From contig NZ_JAKFZN010000001.1 in the NCBI RefSeq assembly GCF_021654165.1, forward strand, positions 620,001 through 684,000: DNA of 64,000 nucleotides. The letters run 5' to 3'. Shown piece by piece: positions 1-8,342 of this stretch (its first letter is position 1; every line of letters begins with the position of its first letter). Source of the DNA: Nereida sp. MMG025 (GTDB lineage Bacteria; Pseudomonadota; Alphaproteobacteria; Rhodobacterales; Rhodobacteraceae). The notes under the pieces were generated by a model. The model ran no database searches, was not told where the DNA came from, and saw only the letters and a list, made by a program, of their open reading frames with translations. The position numbers and the translations under genes were made by a program.

Positions 1-1494
1 CTCTCGTAACGCGCCATCCACCGCGCTGATATCCGCCCCCCGCATAACCATATGTTCGCCCGCTCGGATGGCTGCGTAAAACAACGACTGGGCAAGTGAA
101 GCACGCGCGCCGAACCCACGCACCAGCGGCATTTGAACCCGTCGCGCCAAGGCACATCCCGTGGCAATCGCGCGGTCCGCGCTGCGTGTGTGGCTTGTCA
201 CTTCCCAAAGGTCTGACCGTGGCATACGGTCGGAAATACGGATGGCAATCACATCTTCGGGGCGGCCAGACATTTCCGCCAAAGCCGCCAGATCAAAGGC
301 TTCGGTGGTCGTCGCCAACACCGCGTCTTTCTTGCACCGCGCCCCGAGAACGCGGAACAACCCTTCTTTCAAGGCGCGGTCTTCCTTGACCGTTTCGATC
401 ACCACATCGGCCTGCGCCAAATCACCCAGATCAGACGACGGTGTTAACAGCGCAAACCCATTTGCGTTACCACTTTTGACCAGTTGTTTTTCAATAAACC
501 CAAGCCCCGCAGTGCGCGTGGCCTCGTCCTGATCCAAAAGCGTGACGGGTATATTTTTTTGCAAAAACCGAATGGCCAGTCGGCAGCCGGCAGAGCTGGC
601 CCCGACCACCCCGACCTGCGCCACGGGTTGCGCGGTTGTGCCCTTGGCCACGCCCGACCGCGCGGCACGGCGCGTGGCCGTATACACATATCGCATCGCC
701 TGACTGCTATGAGAGGTGCGCAAGTTCTCAAACCGATCCGCTTCGGCCGCGATACCAGCTTCAAAAGGCAAAAGGGCGGCCCCTTCGATCAGGTCAGCCA
801 AAACCTCAGGCGGTGCGCCGTCCAATACATCGGCAAGGCTGCGAATGCTTTTCAACTCGGCACTAAACGCATCGAAGGGGACAAACCGCTGTCTTTGATC
901 GCGGGTGCGGCGCAGGTCTGATGGGCCAAGGGCGCGTGCAACGTCCATCGCCGACCCGACCAAATCCCCCGTCGCCAGCGTATCGATCAACCCGCGTTCC
1001 TTGGCTGTCTGGGCCTGCATTGGCACGCCCGACACCATCAAATCAAAAGCGGCACGCGCCCCGATCAGACGCGGCAACCGCTGTGTTGCGCCGCCACTTG
1101 GGATAAGGCCCAAACTGGCCTCGGAAAACGCAAATCGGGCATCTGAAGCCGCCACGCGGTGATGTGCCGCCAAGGCAATTTCCAGCCCCGCCCCAAGGAC
1201 CGTTCCGTGCAAAGCGACCACAACAGGCTTTGTCATCTGTTCGATCACATCGCAGAGGTGGGCCAGCGTGGGTGCGCCTTGGGGATGGCGATAGTCACGA
1301 ATATCGGTGCCCGCAGAAAATGTGTTGCCTTTGGAAGAGATCAGAACCTGCGTAACCGCCGGATCACCACCCGCCTGTGCAAGCGCCGCAATCAAAGCCG
1401 CGCGCATCTTTTTCGTGATTGCATTCACCGGGGGATGGGAAAGCTGAATGTGCCGCACGCCATCTTGGGTCGTTGTCTGGATTACTTTGCTCAT
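1..1494 (-). CDS. Crotonase / 3-hydroxyacyl-CoA dehydrogenase fusion (FadB/FadJ-like), 3' end outside window
   Basis: The visible N-terminal 498 residues start at ATG 1494 and have no stop before the window edge. Residues about 1-190 are a crotonase domain: HGTVLGAGLE gives the oxyanion hole and first catalytic Glu, and FAFSEASLGLIPSGG carries the second. It should hydrate 2-enoyl-CoA in fatty-acid oxidation. From about residue 293 a Rossmann domain of the 3-hydroxyacyl-CoA dehydrogenase family begins. It looks degenerate: the middle Gly of GxGxxG is Ser300, and the usual GMHFFNP catalytic-His motif reads IAIRISDR, with Arg419 where the His belongs. The crotonase half is probably active and the dehydrogenase half doubtful. 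The gene is divergent from the sulfur module, with 173 bp between them. Family assignment is firm; substrate unknown. Confidence 0.85.
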   Translation of the reverse strand, partial: MSKVIQTTTQDGVRHIQLSHPPVNAITKKMRAALIAALAQAGGDPAVTQVLISSKGNTFSAGTDIRDYRHPQGAPTLAHLCDVIEQMTKPVVVALHGTVLGAGLEIALAAHHRVAASDARFAFSEASLGLIPSGGATQRLPRLIGARAAFDLMVSGVPMQAQTAKERGLIDTLATGDLVGSAMDVARALGPSDLRRTRDQRQRFVPFDAFSAELKSIRSLADVLDGAPPEVLADLIEGAALLPFEAGIAAEADRFENLRTSHSSQAMRYVYTATRRAARSGVAKGTTAQPVAQVGVVGASSAGCRLAIRFLQKNIPVTLLDQDEATRTAGLGFIEKQLVKSGNANGFALLTPSSDLGDLAQADVVIETVKEDRALKEGLFRVLGARCKKDAVLATTTEAFDLAALAEMSGRPEDVIAIRISDRMPRSDLWEVTSHTRSADRAIATGCALARRVQMPLVRGFGARASLAQSLFYAAIRAGEHMVMRGADISAVDGALRE

Positions 1495-1667
1495 CTGCTC
1501 TTGCGCGCCTGCGCGCCCCCGTTTGTGCGGTGGTGTTACGCACAGTTTGCAGCCAAGAGAAAATATAAGCAATAAGGATGGCACGGGGCGGCAAGGTGCA
1601 TTACATTCCCATTACTGAATTTAGCGCCGCGCCCGAGCAAGCGCCTGATATGTAAAGGTTCCAAGCG

Positions 1668-2534
1668 ATGATGACGCCAGATGTGACGCCTTTTTTCGAC
1701 ACGGCAACCAACACCGTGTCCTATGTTGTCAAAGACCCGAATGGCCGCGCGGCCTGTATCATCGATAGCGTGCTGGATTTTGACTATGCCGCAGGACGCA
1801 CCGACACAAAATCGGCCGACACAATTATCTCGCATGTCAAACAACACGACCTTGATATTCAATGGATTTTGGAAACCCATGTCCATGCAGATCACCTGTC
1901 TGCCGCCCCCTATTTGCAAGACGCCCTTGGTGGGAAAATCGGGATCGGCCACAACATCAAGCTGGTGCAGGATACTTTTGGAAAGGTCTTTAACGAAGGC
2001 ACCGAATTTCAGCGCGATGGGTCGCAATTCGATCAGCTGTTTGAACATGGCGATAGCATCATGATCGGGCAACTGCGGGTCGATGTGTTGCACACACCCG
2101 GTCATACGCCCGCCTGTTTGACCTATGTGATGGGGGATGCGGCCTTTGTGGGCGACACGTTGTTTATGCCTGATTTTGGCACCGCACGGTGCGACTTCCC
2201 CGGTGGGTCTGCCAAAGATCTCTACGCCTCTATCCAGCGGATTCTAAGCCTGCCAGATGACACGCGTATCTTTGTGGGTCACGATTACAAGGCACCGGGA
2301 CGCGATGAATTTGCTTGGGAAAGCACCGTGGGCGAGCAAAAGGCAAAGAACATCCACCTGTCGCAAACAAAAGCGGCCGAGGATTTCGTCGAGATGCGGG
2401 AAGCCCGCGATGCCACGTTGCCCATGCCGCGGCTGATTGTGCCGTCATTGCAGGTCAATATGCGCGCAGGGCATATGCCAGAACCCGATCAGGACGGTGA
2501 TGTCTTTCTGAAGGTTCCGCTCAACAAACTCTAA
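1668..2534 (+). CDS. ETHE1/Blh-type MBL-fold hydrolase, probable persulfide dioxygenase
   Basis: The 288-residue metallo-beta-lactamase-fold protein has the metal motif THVHADH (H71, H73, D75, H76), a downstream HTPGH and VGHDY. HVHADHLSAAPYL and GDTLFMPDFGTARCDFPGG are typical of the ETHE1/Blh branch, which oxidises glutathione persulfide to sulfite with a mononuclear Fe(II). It is the first gene of a four-gene plus-strand set with two YeeE/YedE transporter halves and a DUF442 protein, the usual partners of BigR-regulated sulfide detoxification. No ArsR-type bigR lies in the window. Blh proteins often carry DUF442 and MBL in one chain; here the two are separate genes at opposite ends of the operon. 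An alternative start three bases downstream is possible. Confidence 0.85.
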   Translation: MMTPDVTPFFDTATNTVSYVVKDPNGRAACIIDSVLDFDYAAGRTDTKSADTIISHVKQHDLDIQWILETHVHADHLSAAPYLQDALGGKIGIGHNIKLVQDTFGKVFNEGTEFQRDGSQFDQLFEHGDSIMIGQLRVDVLHTPGHTPACLTYVMGDAAFVGDTLFMPDFGTARCDFPGGSAKDLYASIQRILSLPDDTRIFVGHDYKAPGRDEFAWESTVGEQKAKNIHLSQTKAAEDFVEMREARDATLPMPRLIVPSLQVNMRAGHMPEPDQDGDVFLKVPLNKL

Positions 2535-2544
2535 AGGACAGCAC

Positions 2545-2967
2545 ATGCACATGGATTGGATATACGGGCTGCTTGGTGGGCTGATGATCGGCTGCGCGGG
2601 TGCCGTTTTTCTACTGGTCAACGGACGGGTTATGGGGGCCAGCGGAATTGCTGGCAGTTTGGTCGACGGCAGTGCGGGCAAAGCGAAGGGCGAGCGTTTG
2701 GCCTTTGTGATCGGCCTTATCGCGGTTCCTGCTGTTATTGTTTTGCTGCGTGGCGGGGCATCCACCTATGCCACCACCAATCTCGCTGTGCTGGTCGCCG
2801 CAGGCTTGTGTGTGGGCGTTGGGACACGTCTGGCCAATGGGTGCACATCTGGACACGGTGTTTGCGGCATATCGCGGCTTTCGATGCGCGGGATTGTTGC
2901 CACGCTGATCTACATTGGGGCGGGCGGTGTCACCGTGGCCATCCTGCGAATGATGGGGGCGCTGTGA
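2545..2967 (+). CDS. YeeE/YedE family sulfur transport protein, first half
   Basis: The 140-residue protein has about four hydrophobic segments and the conserved YeeE cysteine signature GCTSGHGVCG near residue 100. YeeE/YedE proteins carry thiosulfate or other reduced sulfur across the inner membrane, with Cys residues contacting the substrate. It starts 10 bases after the MBL gene behind an AAAGGA ribosome-binding site, and its TGA overlaps the ATG of the second half by one base. The two short proteins probably assemble into one transporter equivalent to a full-length YeeE. The substrate (thiosulfate, sulfide or sulfite) cannot be told from sequence. Confidence 0.85.
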   Translation: MHMDWIYGLLGGLMIGCAGAVFLLVNGRVMGASGIAGSLVDGSAGKAKGERLAFVIGLIAVPAVIVLLRGGASTYATTNLAVLVAAGLCVGVGTRLANGCTSGHGVCGISRLSMRGIVATLIYIGAGGVTVAILRMMGAL

Positions 2968-3401
2968 TGATACGTTTGGTGTTTGCGGTTTTGGCTGGCG
3001 GATTGTTTGGGGCCGGATTGTTGGTTTCGGGCATGACCGATACGCGCAAGGTTCAGGGCTGGCTTGATCTTTTTGGCAATTGGGATCCGACGCTGGCGTT
3101 TGTCATGGGGGGCGCGATTGTGCCAATGGCGGCTGCCTGGCTGCTGTCCAAGGGCCGCACCCCTTCTTTGGGCGGCACGTTCCCCGCAGCTGCACCAACG
3201 GTGTTTGACCGCCCCTTCGTTATGGGCTCGGTTTTGTTTGGCGTGGGGTGGGGGTTGGCGGGGCTATGTCCTGGACCCGCTTTGGCATCGCTCAGCTTCG
3301 GCGGCACAAGCGGATTGGTCTTTTTTGCAGCCCTTGTCGCGGGCTTCGCCGTGGCGCCACCTGTGCGGCGCACGCTGGACGGCCCCGCAAAAGCGGCTTA
3401 A
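2967..3401 (+). CDS. YeeE/YedE family sulfur transport protein, second half
   Basis: I start this 144-residue protein at ATG 2967, which overlaps the upstream stop (TGATG), rather than at an upstream in-frame codon inside the first half. It has about four membrane segments and the second YeeE cysteine motif GLAGLCPGPAL around residue 100, complementary to the GCTSGHGVCG motif of its partner. Translational coupling and paired motifs support a heteromeric transporter. It is followed after 8 bases by the DUF442 gene. Likely co-regulated with the persulfide dioxygenase gene. Role by family; substrate uncertain. Confidence 0.85.
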   Translation: MIRLVFAVLAGGLFGAGLLVSGMTDTRKVQGWLDLFGNWDPTLAFVMGGAIVPMAAAWLLSKGRTPSLGGTFPAAAPTVFDRPFVMGSVLFGVGWGLAGLCPGPALASLSFGGTSGLVFFAALVAGFAVAPPVRRTLDGPAKAA

Positions 3402-3409
3402 CAAGCACC

Positions 3410-3838
3410 ATGGACATTCGACAGCTTACCCCCGACTTTTCCGTTGCGCCGCAAATCGAGCCCCAAGACATGGCCGACATCGCAGCGCTTGGCTACAAAA
3501 CTGTGATTTGCAATCGCCCCGATGCCGAAAACCCGCCCTCTCACAGTGCGGAGGTTATGGCACAAGAAGCCAAGGCGCATGGGCTTACCTTTCTGGTTAA
3601 TCAGTTTCCAACGCCGATGTTGTCGATGGAGCATGTGACAGCGCAGCGGGGGCTTTTGGATCAGGCCGAAGGGCCGATCTTGGCCTATTGCGCGTCTGGC
3701 ACGCGGTCCACTATGGTTTGGGCCTTGTCGGTCGCGGGACAAATGCCCACCGACGATATCATCGCAGCCGCGGCGCGCGGCGGATATGCCTTGGACGGGA
3801 TGCGCGGGCAGATCGATGCGTTGGCCAGCGGTAACTAG
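3410..3838 (+). CDS. DUF442 / TIGR01244-type sulfur transferase or phosphatase-like protein
   Basis: The 142-residue cytosolic protein has a PTP-like active-site loop, AYCASGTRS, with Cys94 and Arg99 (C-x4-R spacing). The domain matches the DUF442 module usually found N-terminal to the MBL domain in Blh proteins, where it is proposed to move sulfane sulfur in the manner of a rhodanese. The start at ATG 3410 gives the standard length; an upstream in-frame start would overlap the transporter gene. It closes the four-gene sulfur module and converges on the FliM-like gene with a 4 bp overlap. The exact reaction is unproven for this family. Confidence 0.8.
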   Translation: MDIRQLTPDFSVAPQIEPQDMADIAALGYKTVICNRPDAENPPSHSAEVMAQEAKAHGLTFLVNQFPTPMLSMEHVTAQRGLLDQAEGPILAYCASGTRSTMVWALSVAGQMPTDDIIAAAARGGYALDGMRGQIDALASGN

Positions 3839-4740
3839 TCGGCAGCGACACTCTCAGGCGTAGGGCTGGCTGACCGCGCAGAGACGACATTCAGGTCCTT
3901 GTCGCGGTGCAAGCGAATAGCCTTTTGCCCATCCAGCATACCCAGATCTGCAGTGCCAATCAGCCCGCCTGTGACCGAACGAACCTCCAGCGACTGGGGC
4001 GCGTGGCGCGGAATTGGGACATGGCTTCCCACCTCCAAGGCCCTGAGTTTTGACAAAGGCCAGCTGACGCGATGCAACACAACGGACAGTTCGACATGCG
4101 CGTCCTGCAACGGCTCTGACAAGGTTTGCCGTGCAGTGATCGGCACGTCTTGGGTTGGGTCGGGTTGGGCCACGGGCATGACAAGGGTAAGCTGCCCTTC
4201 GCCTTGCCCGCCTGCAATGCTTAGGCCATATCGGTGAACGCAAAAGTCGCCCGCTGGCAATCGCAAGGAGATCATCCGCGGCGAGGCAAGCATATCTTGG
4301 GCCGAATATCCTTCGGCACCAAGCGCAGTTGGGCCCAACGCAAACAAGCTGTTGAGAAAAGGCGCCACAAGCCGCGCATCAGTGAGTGTTGCAGGCCGAT
4401 CATCAGGCGCTCCACCTGTGGTTTTCGATATCGTGGCTTGCTGAACAAGCGCTGTCTGCAAAGCCGCGTCCAGAACGGCGAAGCCCTGCCCTTTTGTCAG
4501 GTGCACCAATTCAATCAAAAGCGGTGTCCCTTGGATGTCGGACACGGCTTGATCAAGCGTCATCGTTTCGGATTTCGCCTGCGATACCTCAAGCATCAGG
4601 CCGTAGGTTTGGTCTGCGGCTTTCGCCACCGCCCGTCGAACCAGTGAGGTGGTATCAGCCTGTTGGGCTGTGCCATCTTTGCGCAGCTTTTTGGCCAACA
4701 CAGACGGCGTTGTTGGTTGCCCGCTCAAACGATCAACCAC
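3835..4740 (-). CDS. FliM/FliN-family (SpoA domain) protein
   Basis: The 301-residue protein uses a GTG start at 4740, the first acceptable start after an upstream in-frame stop. The C-terminal 80 residues, from ELSVVLHRVSWPLSKLRALE to LGMLDGQKAIRL, have the SpoA fold of flagellar switch proteins FliN and FliM. The N-terminal part matches the larger FliM-like proteins I know from Rhodobacterales (PSVLAKKLRK, then a RRAVAKAADQTYGL segment). No flagellar operon is nearby. It lies 102 bp downstream of the sensor kinase gene on the same strand and could share its transcript. It may be a dispersed C-ring component or an accessory SpoA protein. Confidence 0.7.
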   Translation of the reverse strand: MVDRLSGQPTTPSVLAKKLRKDGTAQQADTTSLVRRAVAKAADQTYGLMLEVSQAKSETMTLDQAVSDIQGTPLLIELVHLTKGQGFAVLDAALQTALVQQATISKTTGGAPDDRPATLTDARLVAPFLNSLFALGPTALGAEGYSAQDMLASPRMISLRLPAGDFCVHRYGLSIAGGQGEGQLTLVMPVAQPDPTQDVPITARQTLSEPLQDAHVELSVVLHRVSWPLSKLRALEVGSHVPIPRHAPQSLEVRSVTGGLIGTADLGMLDGQKAIRLHRDKDLNVVSARSASPTPESVAAD

Positions 4741-4842
4741 GGGGCCGCTGACCTGATTTGGATGTTTCTGACTTGCTTTGCCATGCGGCCTGACTAGCGC
4801 GAAATTCCTAACGAAGGCTTATCGCGCGGGCCAAAAAGCCGT

Positions 4843-7527
4843 TTATTGTGCCGCCAAAGCAAGCGCTTTTGGAACGGTTACGCGAAATGCAGCGCCGTCA
4901 TGGCCTGGCAAATAGCGAATGGTCCCGCCGAGTTTCGAGACAATTTCTCGACAAATTGCCAATCCCAAACCTGCACCCCCCGCCCTTTGATGATCTGACA
5001 GACGCGAGAACTTTTCAAAGATCACCGCTTGTTGCGGGCTATCAATGCCGCTGCCGTTGTCGATGAAATCAACAATCACATCGGCCCCGACCTGGCTGAC
5101 CTCGATATGCAAAACGGGGGCGTCGGCATCGCAGTATTTTTGGGCATTTGCGATCAAATTGATAAAGACTTGCGACAGGCGATCGACATCCGTCTGAACC
5201 TTTATGCGCTCGGCGATCCTACGGCGTTTGATATCCAGCTTGGTGTCTTTTTTGGCCACCGCGGCAATCGAGCGATCCAGTATATCGCCAATCGCGTCCA
5301 CTTCGATATTCAGCGAAACCTGCCCATTTTCGAGCACGGCAAGATCAAGCAAATCATCGAGCAATCGCGTTAGTCTGCGCGCCTCATCATGGATGATGCT
5401 TGAGTAGCGTTTTTGCTCAAAGACACTCAACTCCCCTTCACGCAAGATTTCCGAAAACGCCCGGATCGAGGTCATCGGCGTGCGCAATTCATGGCTGATC
5501 TGGCTCAGGAATGCGTCTTTTTGCACGGAAAGGGCTGTTAGTTTTTGGTTGGCGTCGCGCAGTTGGCGCGCGGTGCGTTCCAGCTCGGTCGATTTGATTT
5601 CCAGCTGGTTGGAATATTCCATCATCTGTGCTGTTTCATCGGCCACAGCGATAAGGTCTTCGACCGATACAGAGCTGCCACCGACAATCTGGGCCATCAT
5701 CGCATGGGCAGTCGCAGCACCAACCGAACCAGCCAAACGCTTTTCGAGTGTTTCGATAAACGCCGGCGTGATGTCGGGCAGATAACCGTCTTTGCCTTGC
5801 GTTTGCGCTTGCGCCGCAAAAAGCCTTTGCGTTTCGCGGCCACCGATGATGCGCTGCGCCATCACCAACAGGTCTTCTGCTTCGGCGCGGCTCTGGCTCC
5901 ATCCTTTGGGGCTGGATTGCTGGTCAAATGCGTTCACAAATTCCACACTTTGCAATCGCTCCAGAGGTGTCGGGAATGAACTGACCGAGCCGATGATATA
6001 TGCCAAAGTGTTCAGCAGCATGGTCCAGAAAATGGCATGAACCAGCGGATCCAGCGCGGTGACGCCAAGCAAGGCTTCGGGACGCAACATCGCAAGGCCG
6101 AACAATCCGTTGTCCATAATCGGCCCGAACCATGCGCTCTGGCCTGCCAGATTTGGCAAAAGCAGTGTAAATGCCCACAGTGTAAATCCGGTGATCAGGC
6201 CTGCGGCGGCGCCCGTGCGTGTTCCGCCCCGCCAAAAAAGCGCCCCAAGCAAAGCAGGCAACACCTGTGCGACACCTGCAAAGGAGATCAGCCCAATCGC
6301 AGACAGCGCGCGGCTGCCCCCCGATACAGAGTAATACAGATAGCCAAGCGTGAGGATCGCCACGATTGCCACCCTGCGCGAAAACAACACGACGTTGCGC
6401 ACGTCCCCCGAAATCGTTGCGCCGTCCCCTGCTCTGCTGCGCAAATACAGCGGCATTACAATGTTATTGGACACCATCGTCGCAAGGGCCAAGGCCGCAA
6501 CGATCACCATTGATGTGGCAGAAGAGAACCCGCCCAGAAAAGACAACAATGCCAGCCCGTCCGCGCCCTGGCTGAGCGGGACGGTTAGAACAAAAAGGTC
6601 AGGGTTTGCATCGGCAGGTAAAAGCTCAAGCCCGACCACGGCGATTGGAATGACAAACAAGCTCATCGCACCGAGGTAGAGAGGGAAGGCCCAACTGGCC
6701 ATTTCAAGGTTTTTCTCGTCCTCGTTTTCAACGACCGTCACATGAAACATGCGCGGCAGACATATAAAGGCAGCGGCGGCAAGGAATGTCAGACCCATCC
6801 AACGGCTGCCATCCACATCAAATTGTGAAATCGCTGAGGCATCAATACGTTGCTGGATGTCGGCGGGGCCGTCGGCCACAAACCAGACCACAAAAACACC
6901 AACCGAAATAAGCGCAAAAAGTTTGACGATGGCCTCGATTGCGATGGCGGTGACAACCCCGTGGTGGCGTTCGTTCACATCCAGATTTCGCGTGCCGAAA
7001 AGGATCGTGAACAGCGCCAAACCTGCCGCGACCCAAAGTGCGGTATTGCGCACACCGCCCCCCGATGCCGCAGGCGACACTTGATTGAACGCTTCAAACG
7101 ACAAGGTGACCGACTGCAGCTGCAAAGCGATGTATGGTGTTGTTCCGACCACTGCCAGAATGGTGACAATCGCGCCCACCAAATTTGACTTGCCATAGCG
7201 CGACGAAAGTAAATCAGCGATTGATGTGATCCGTTGTGCTTTTCCGATGCGCACCAACTTGCGCAAGATCCACCACCACCCCACGACAACAAGGGTCGGT
7301 CCGAGGTAGATGGTGATAAACTCAAGCCCCGATCGCGCGGCAAAGCCGACCGCGCCATAGAAGGTCCACGCCGTGCAATAGACCGACAGCGACAGCGTAT
7401 AAATCAACGGGCTGCGCAGCCATGTCGAGCGGCCCGCCTCTGCGCGCCTGTCGGCCCAGAATGCCACCGCAAACAGCAAGACCACATAGGCCAGCGACAC
7501 AACCAACAAGATGTTGGCGTTGATCAT
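4843..7527 (-). CDS. SLC5-STAC hybrid sensor histidine kinase (CrbS-like)
   Basis: The 894-residue protein has about 12-13 membrane segments of the sodium:solute symporter (SLC5) family over residues 1-500. A STAC-like linker follows at about 590-630 (PDITPAFIETLEKRLAGSVG), then a coiled coil. The kinase core has phospho-acceptor His679 in SHELRTPMTSIR, N-box FINLIANAQKY, G1 DNGSGID and G2 GGAGLGLAI. Related CrbS-type kinases sense or carry acetate-like carboxylates and control acetyl-CoA synthetase, which fits acs in this island. The start at 7527 overlaps the upstream small membrane gene by 4 bp. The partner is probably the receiver protein encoded two genes upstream. The ligand is inferred from family and neighbourhood. 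Confidence 0.88.
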   Translation of the reverse strand: MINANILLVVSLAYVVLLFAVAFWADRRAEAGRSTWLRSPLIYTLSLSVYCTAWTFYGAVGFAARSGLEFITIYLGPTLVVVGWWWILRKLVRIGKAQRITSIADLLSSRYGKSNLVGAIVTILAVVGTTPYIALQLQSVTLSFEAFNQVSPAASGGGVRNTALWVAAGLALFTILFGTRNLDVNERHHGVVTAIAIEAIVKLFALISVGVFVVWFVADGPADIQQRIDASAISQFDVDGSRWMGLTFLAAAAFICLPRMFHVTVVENEDEKNLEMASWAFPLYLGAMSLFVIPIAVVGLELLPADANPDLFVLTVPLSQGADGLALLSFLGGFSSATSMVIVAALALATMVSNNIVMPLYLRSRAGDGATISGDVRNVVLFSRRVAIVAILTLGYLYYSVSGGSRALSAIGLISFAGVAQVLPALLGALFWRGGTRTGAAAGLITGFTLWAFTLLLPNLAGQSAWFGPIMDNGLFGLAMLRPEALLGVTALDPLVHAIFWTMLLNTLAYIIGSVSSFPTPLERLQSVEFVNAFDQQSSPKGWSQSRAEAEDLLVMAQRIIGGRETQRLFAAQAQTQGKDGYLPDITPAFIETLEKRLAGSVGAATAHAMMAQIVGGSSVSVEDLIAVADETAQMMEYSNQLEIKSTELERTARQLRDANQKLTALSVQKDAFLSQISHELRTPMTSIRAFSEILREGELSVFEQKRYSSIIHDEARRLTRLLDDLLDLAVLENGQVSLNIEVDAIGDILDRSIAAVAKKDTKLDIKRRRIAERIKVQTDVDRLSQVFINLIANAQKYCDADAPVLHIEVSQVGADVIVDFIDNGSGIDSPQQAVIFEKFSRLSDHQRAGGAGLGLAICREIVSKLGGTIRYLPGHDGAAFRVTVPKALALAAQ

Positions 7528-7811
7528 TGTGTGGGATCCTGCGGGTTGGTCCAGCTATCGCTTTCAGGGGGCGCCGCTGATTTGCCACGCAGCCGTGTTA
7601 GCACCAGAAGGCCAATAACCAGCCCGCCCCATACGCAAAAAATATAAAGACCCGTGATAGATGTCAGCGCAGGCTCTTGGCGGCTTCCCCACAGCAAAGG
7701 CAGCAAAAACAGGATGACGCCAAGGATTGGAAGCATTTTGATGGCGTCGCCGATGCGGCGACGACGATAGGTGTTACGCTCCAAAAACAGCAATTTTGCT
7801 GGCGGTTTCAT
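7524..7811 (-). CDS. Small two-TM membrane protein encoded between kinase and receiver genes
   Basis: I do not recognise this protein. The 95 residues begin at ATG 7811, chosen over an upstream in-frame ATG because AAGGGAAA lies at ribosome-binding distance. A basic N-terminus (LLFLERNTYRRRRIGDAIK) precedes two hydrophobic helices, at about residues 28-42 and 52-70, and a short polar tail. The stop overlaps the kinase start by 4 bp (ATGA), so the two are translationally coupled. It may be a small subunit or modulator of the SLC5 kinase, as small DUF485/DUF4212-type proteins are for symporters. That is inference from position only. Confidence 0.7.
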   Translation of the reverse strand: MKPPAKLLFLERNTYRRRRIGDAIKMLPILGVILFLLPLLWGSRQEPALTSITGLYIFCVWGGLVIGLLVLTRLRGKSAAPPESDSWTNPQDPTQ

Positions 7812-7842
7812 CAGGTTTCCCTTGCTCGGCTTGTTGGGGATT

Positions 7843-8235
7843 TTAGGCGTGATTACCGGTTTGTCGCAACAACGCATTTATAGCTTGCCGAACATCATCA
7901 TTCGCAAAGGGCTTTGTCATAAAACGTGACGCGCCTGCATCAATAGCCATATCGCGGTCCTTTTTCTGTCCGCGCGCCGTCAGCATCAAAACAGGTGTCT
8001 GTGGCGCAAAGTCCGAAGCCCGCAGGTCAGCCAGAATATCAAAACCCGAGCGATTGGGCAGCATCACATCCAAGACGATGATATCAGGGCCGTAGTCCTT
8101 GATCGCATCCAACGCTGTCAGCCCGTCCGAATGGGTGCGCACGTCATGGCCATCGCGGGCCAGCACAAAGGTCAACGCCTCCGAAATATTCGGCTCGTCT
8201 TCGATAAGAAGCACCTTGGCTTGCACACCCGTCAT
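7843..8235 (-). CDS. Receiver-only response regulator
   Basis: The 130-residue protein is a single CheY-like receiver domain: acidic pocket E12/D13, phospho-acceptor D56 in IIVLDVMLPN, Thr in LMLTARG and Lys in MTKPF. There is no output domain, so it must act through a partner or as a phosphorelay intermediate. It is encoded 31 bp upstream of the 2-TM/kinase pair on the same strand and 107 bp downstream of the XRE regulator gene. CrbR, the usual partner of CrbS, has a LuxR-type DNA-binding domain, so this system differs from that arrangement. Confidence 0.92.
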   Translation of the reverse strand: MTGVQAKVLLIEDEPNISEALTFVLARDGHDVRTHSDGLTALDAIKDYGPDIIVLDVMLPNRSGFDILADLRASDFAPQTPVLMLTARGQKKDRDMAIDAGASRFMTKPFANDDVRQAINALLRQTGNHA

Positions 8236-8342
8236 ATTTTTGGTCCCTCGCCCTTATGCCCAAGATGCAGGTTTTCAAACCGCACAGTTTTCAGTCAACT
8301 TGGCGTTATAGCTGGCAAGTTTGGTTCAATATGCTGCATCTG

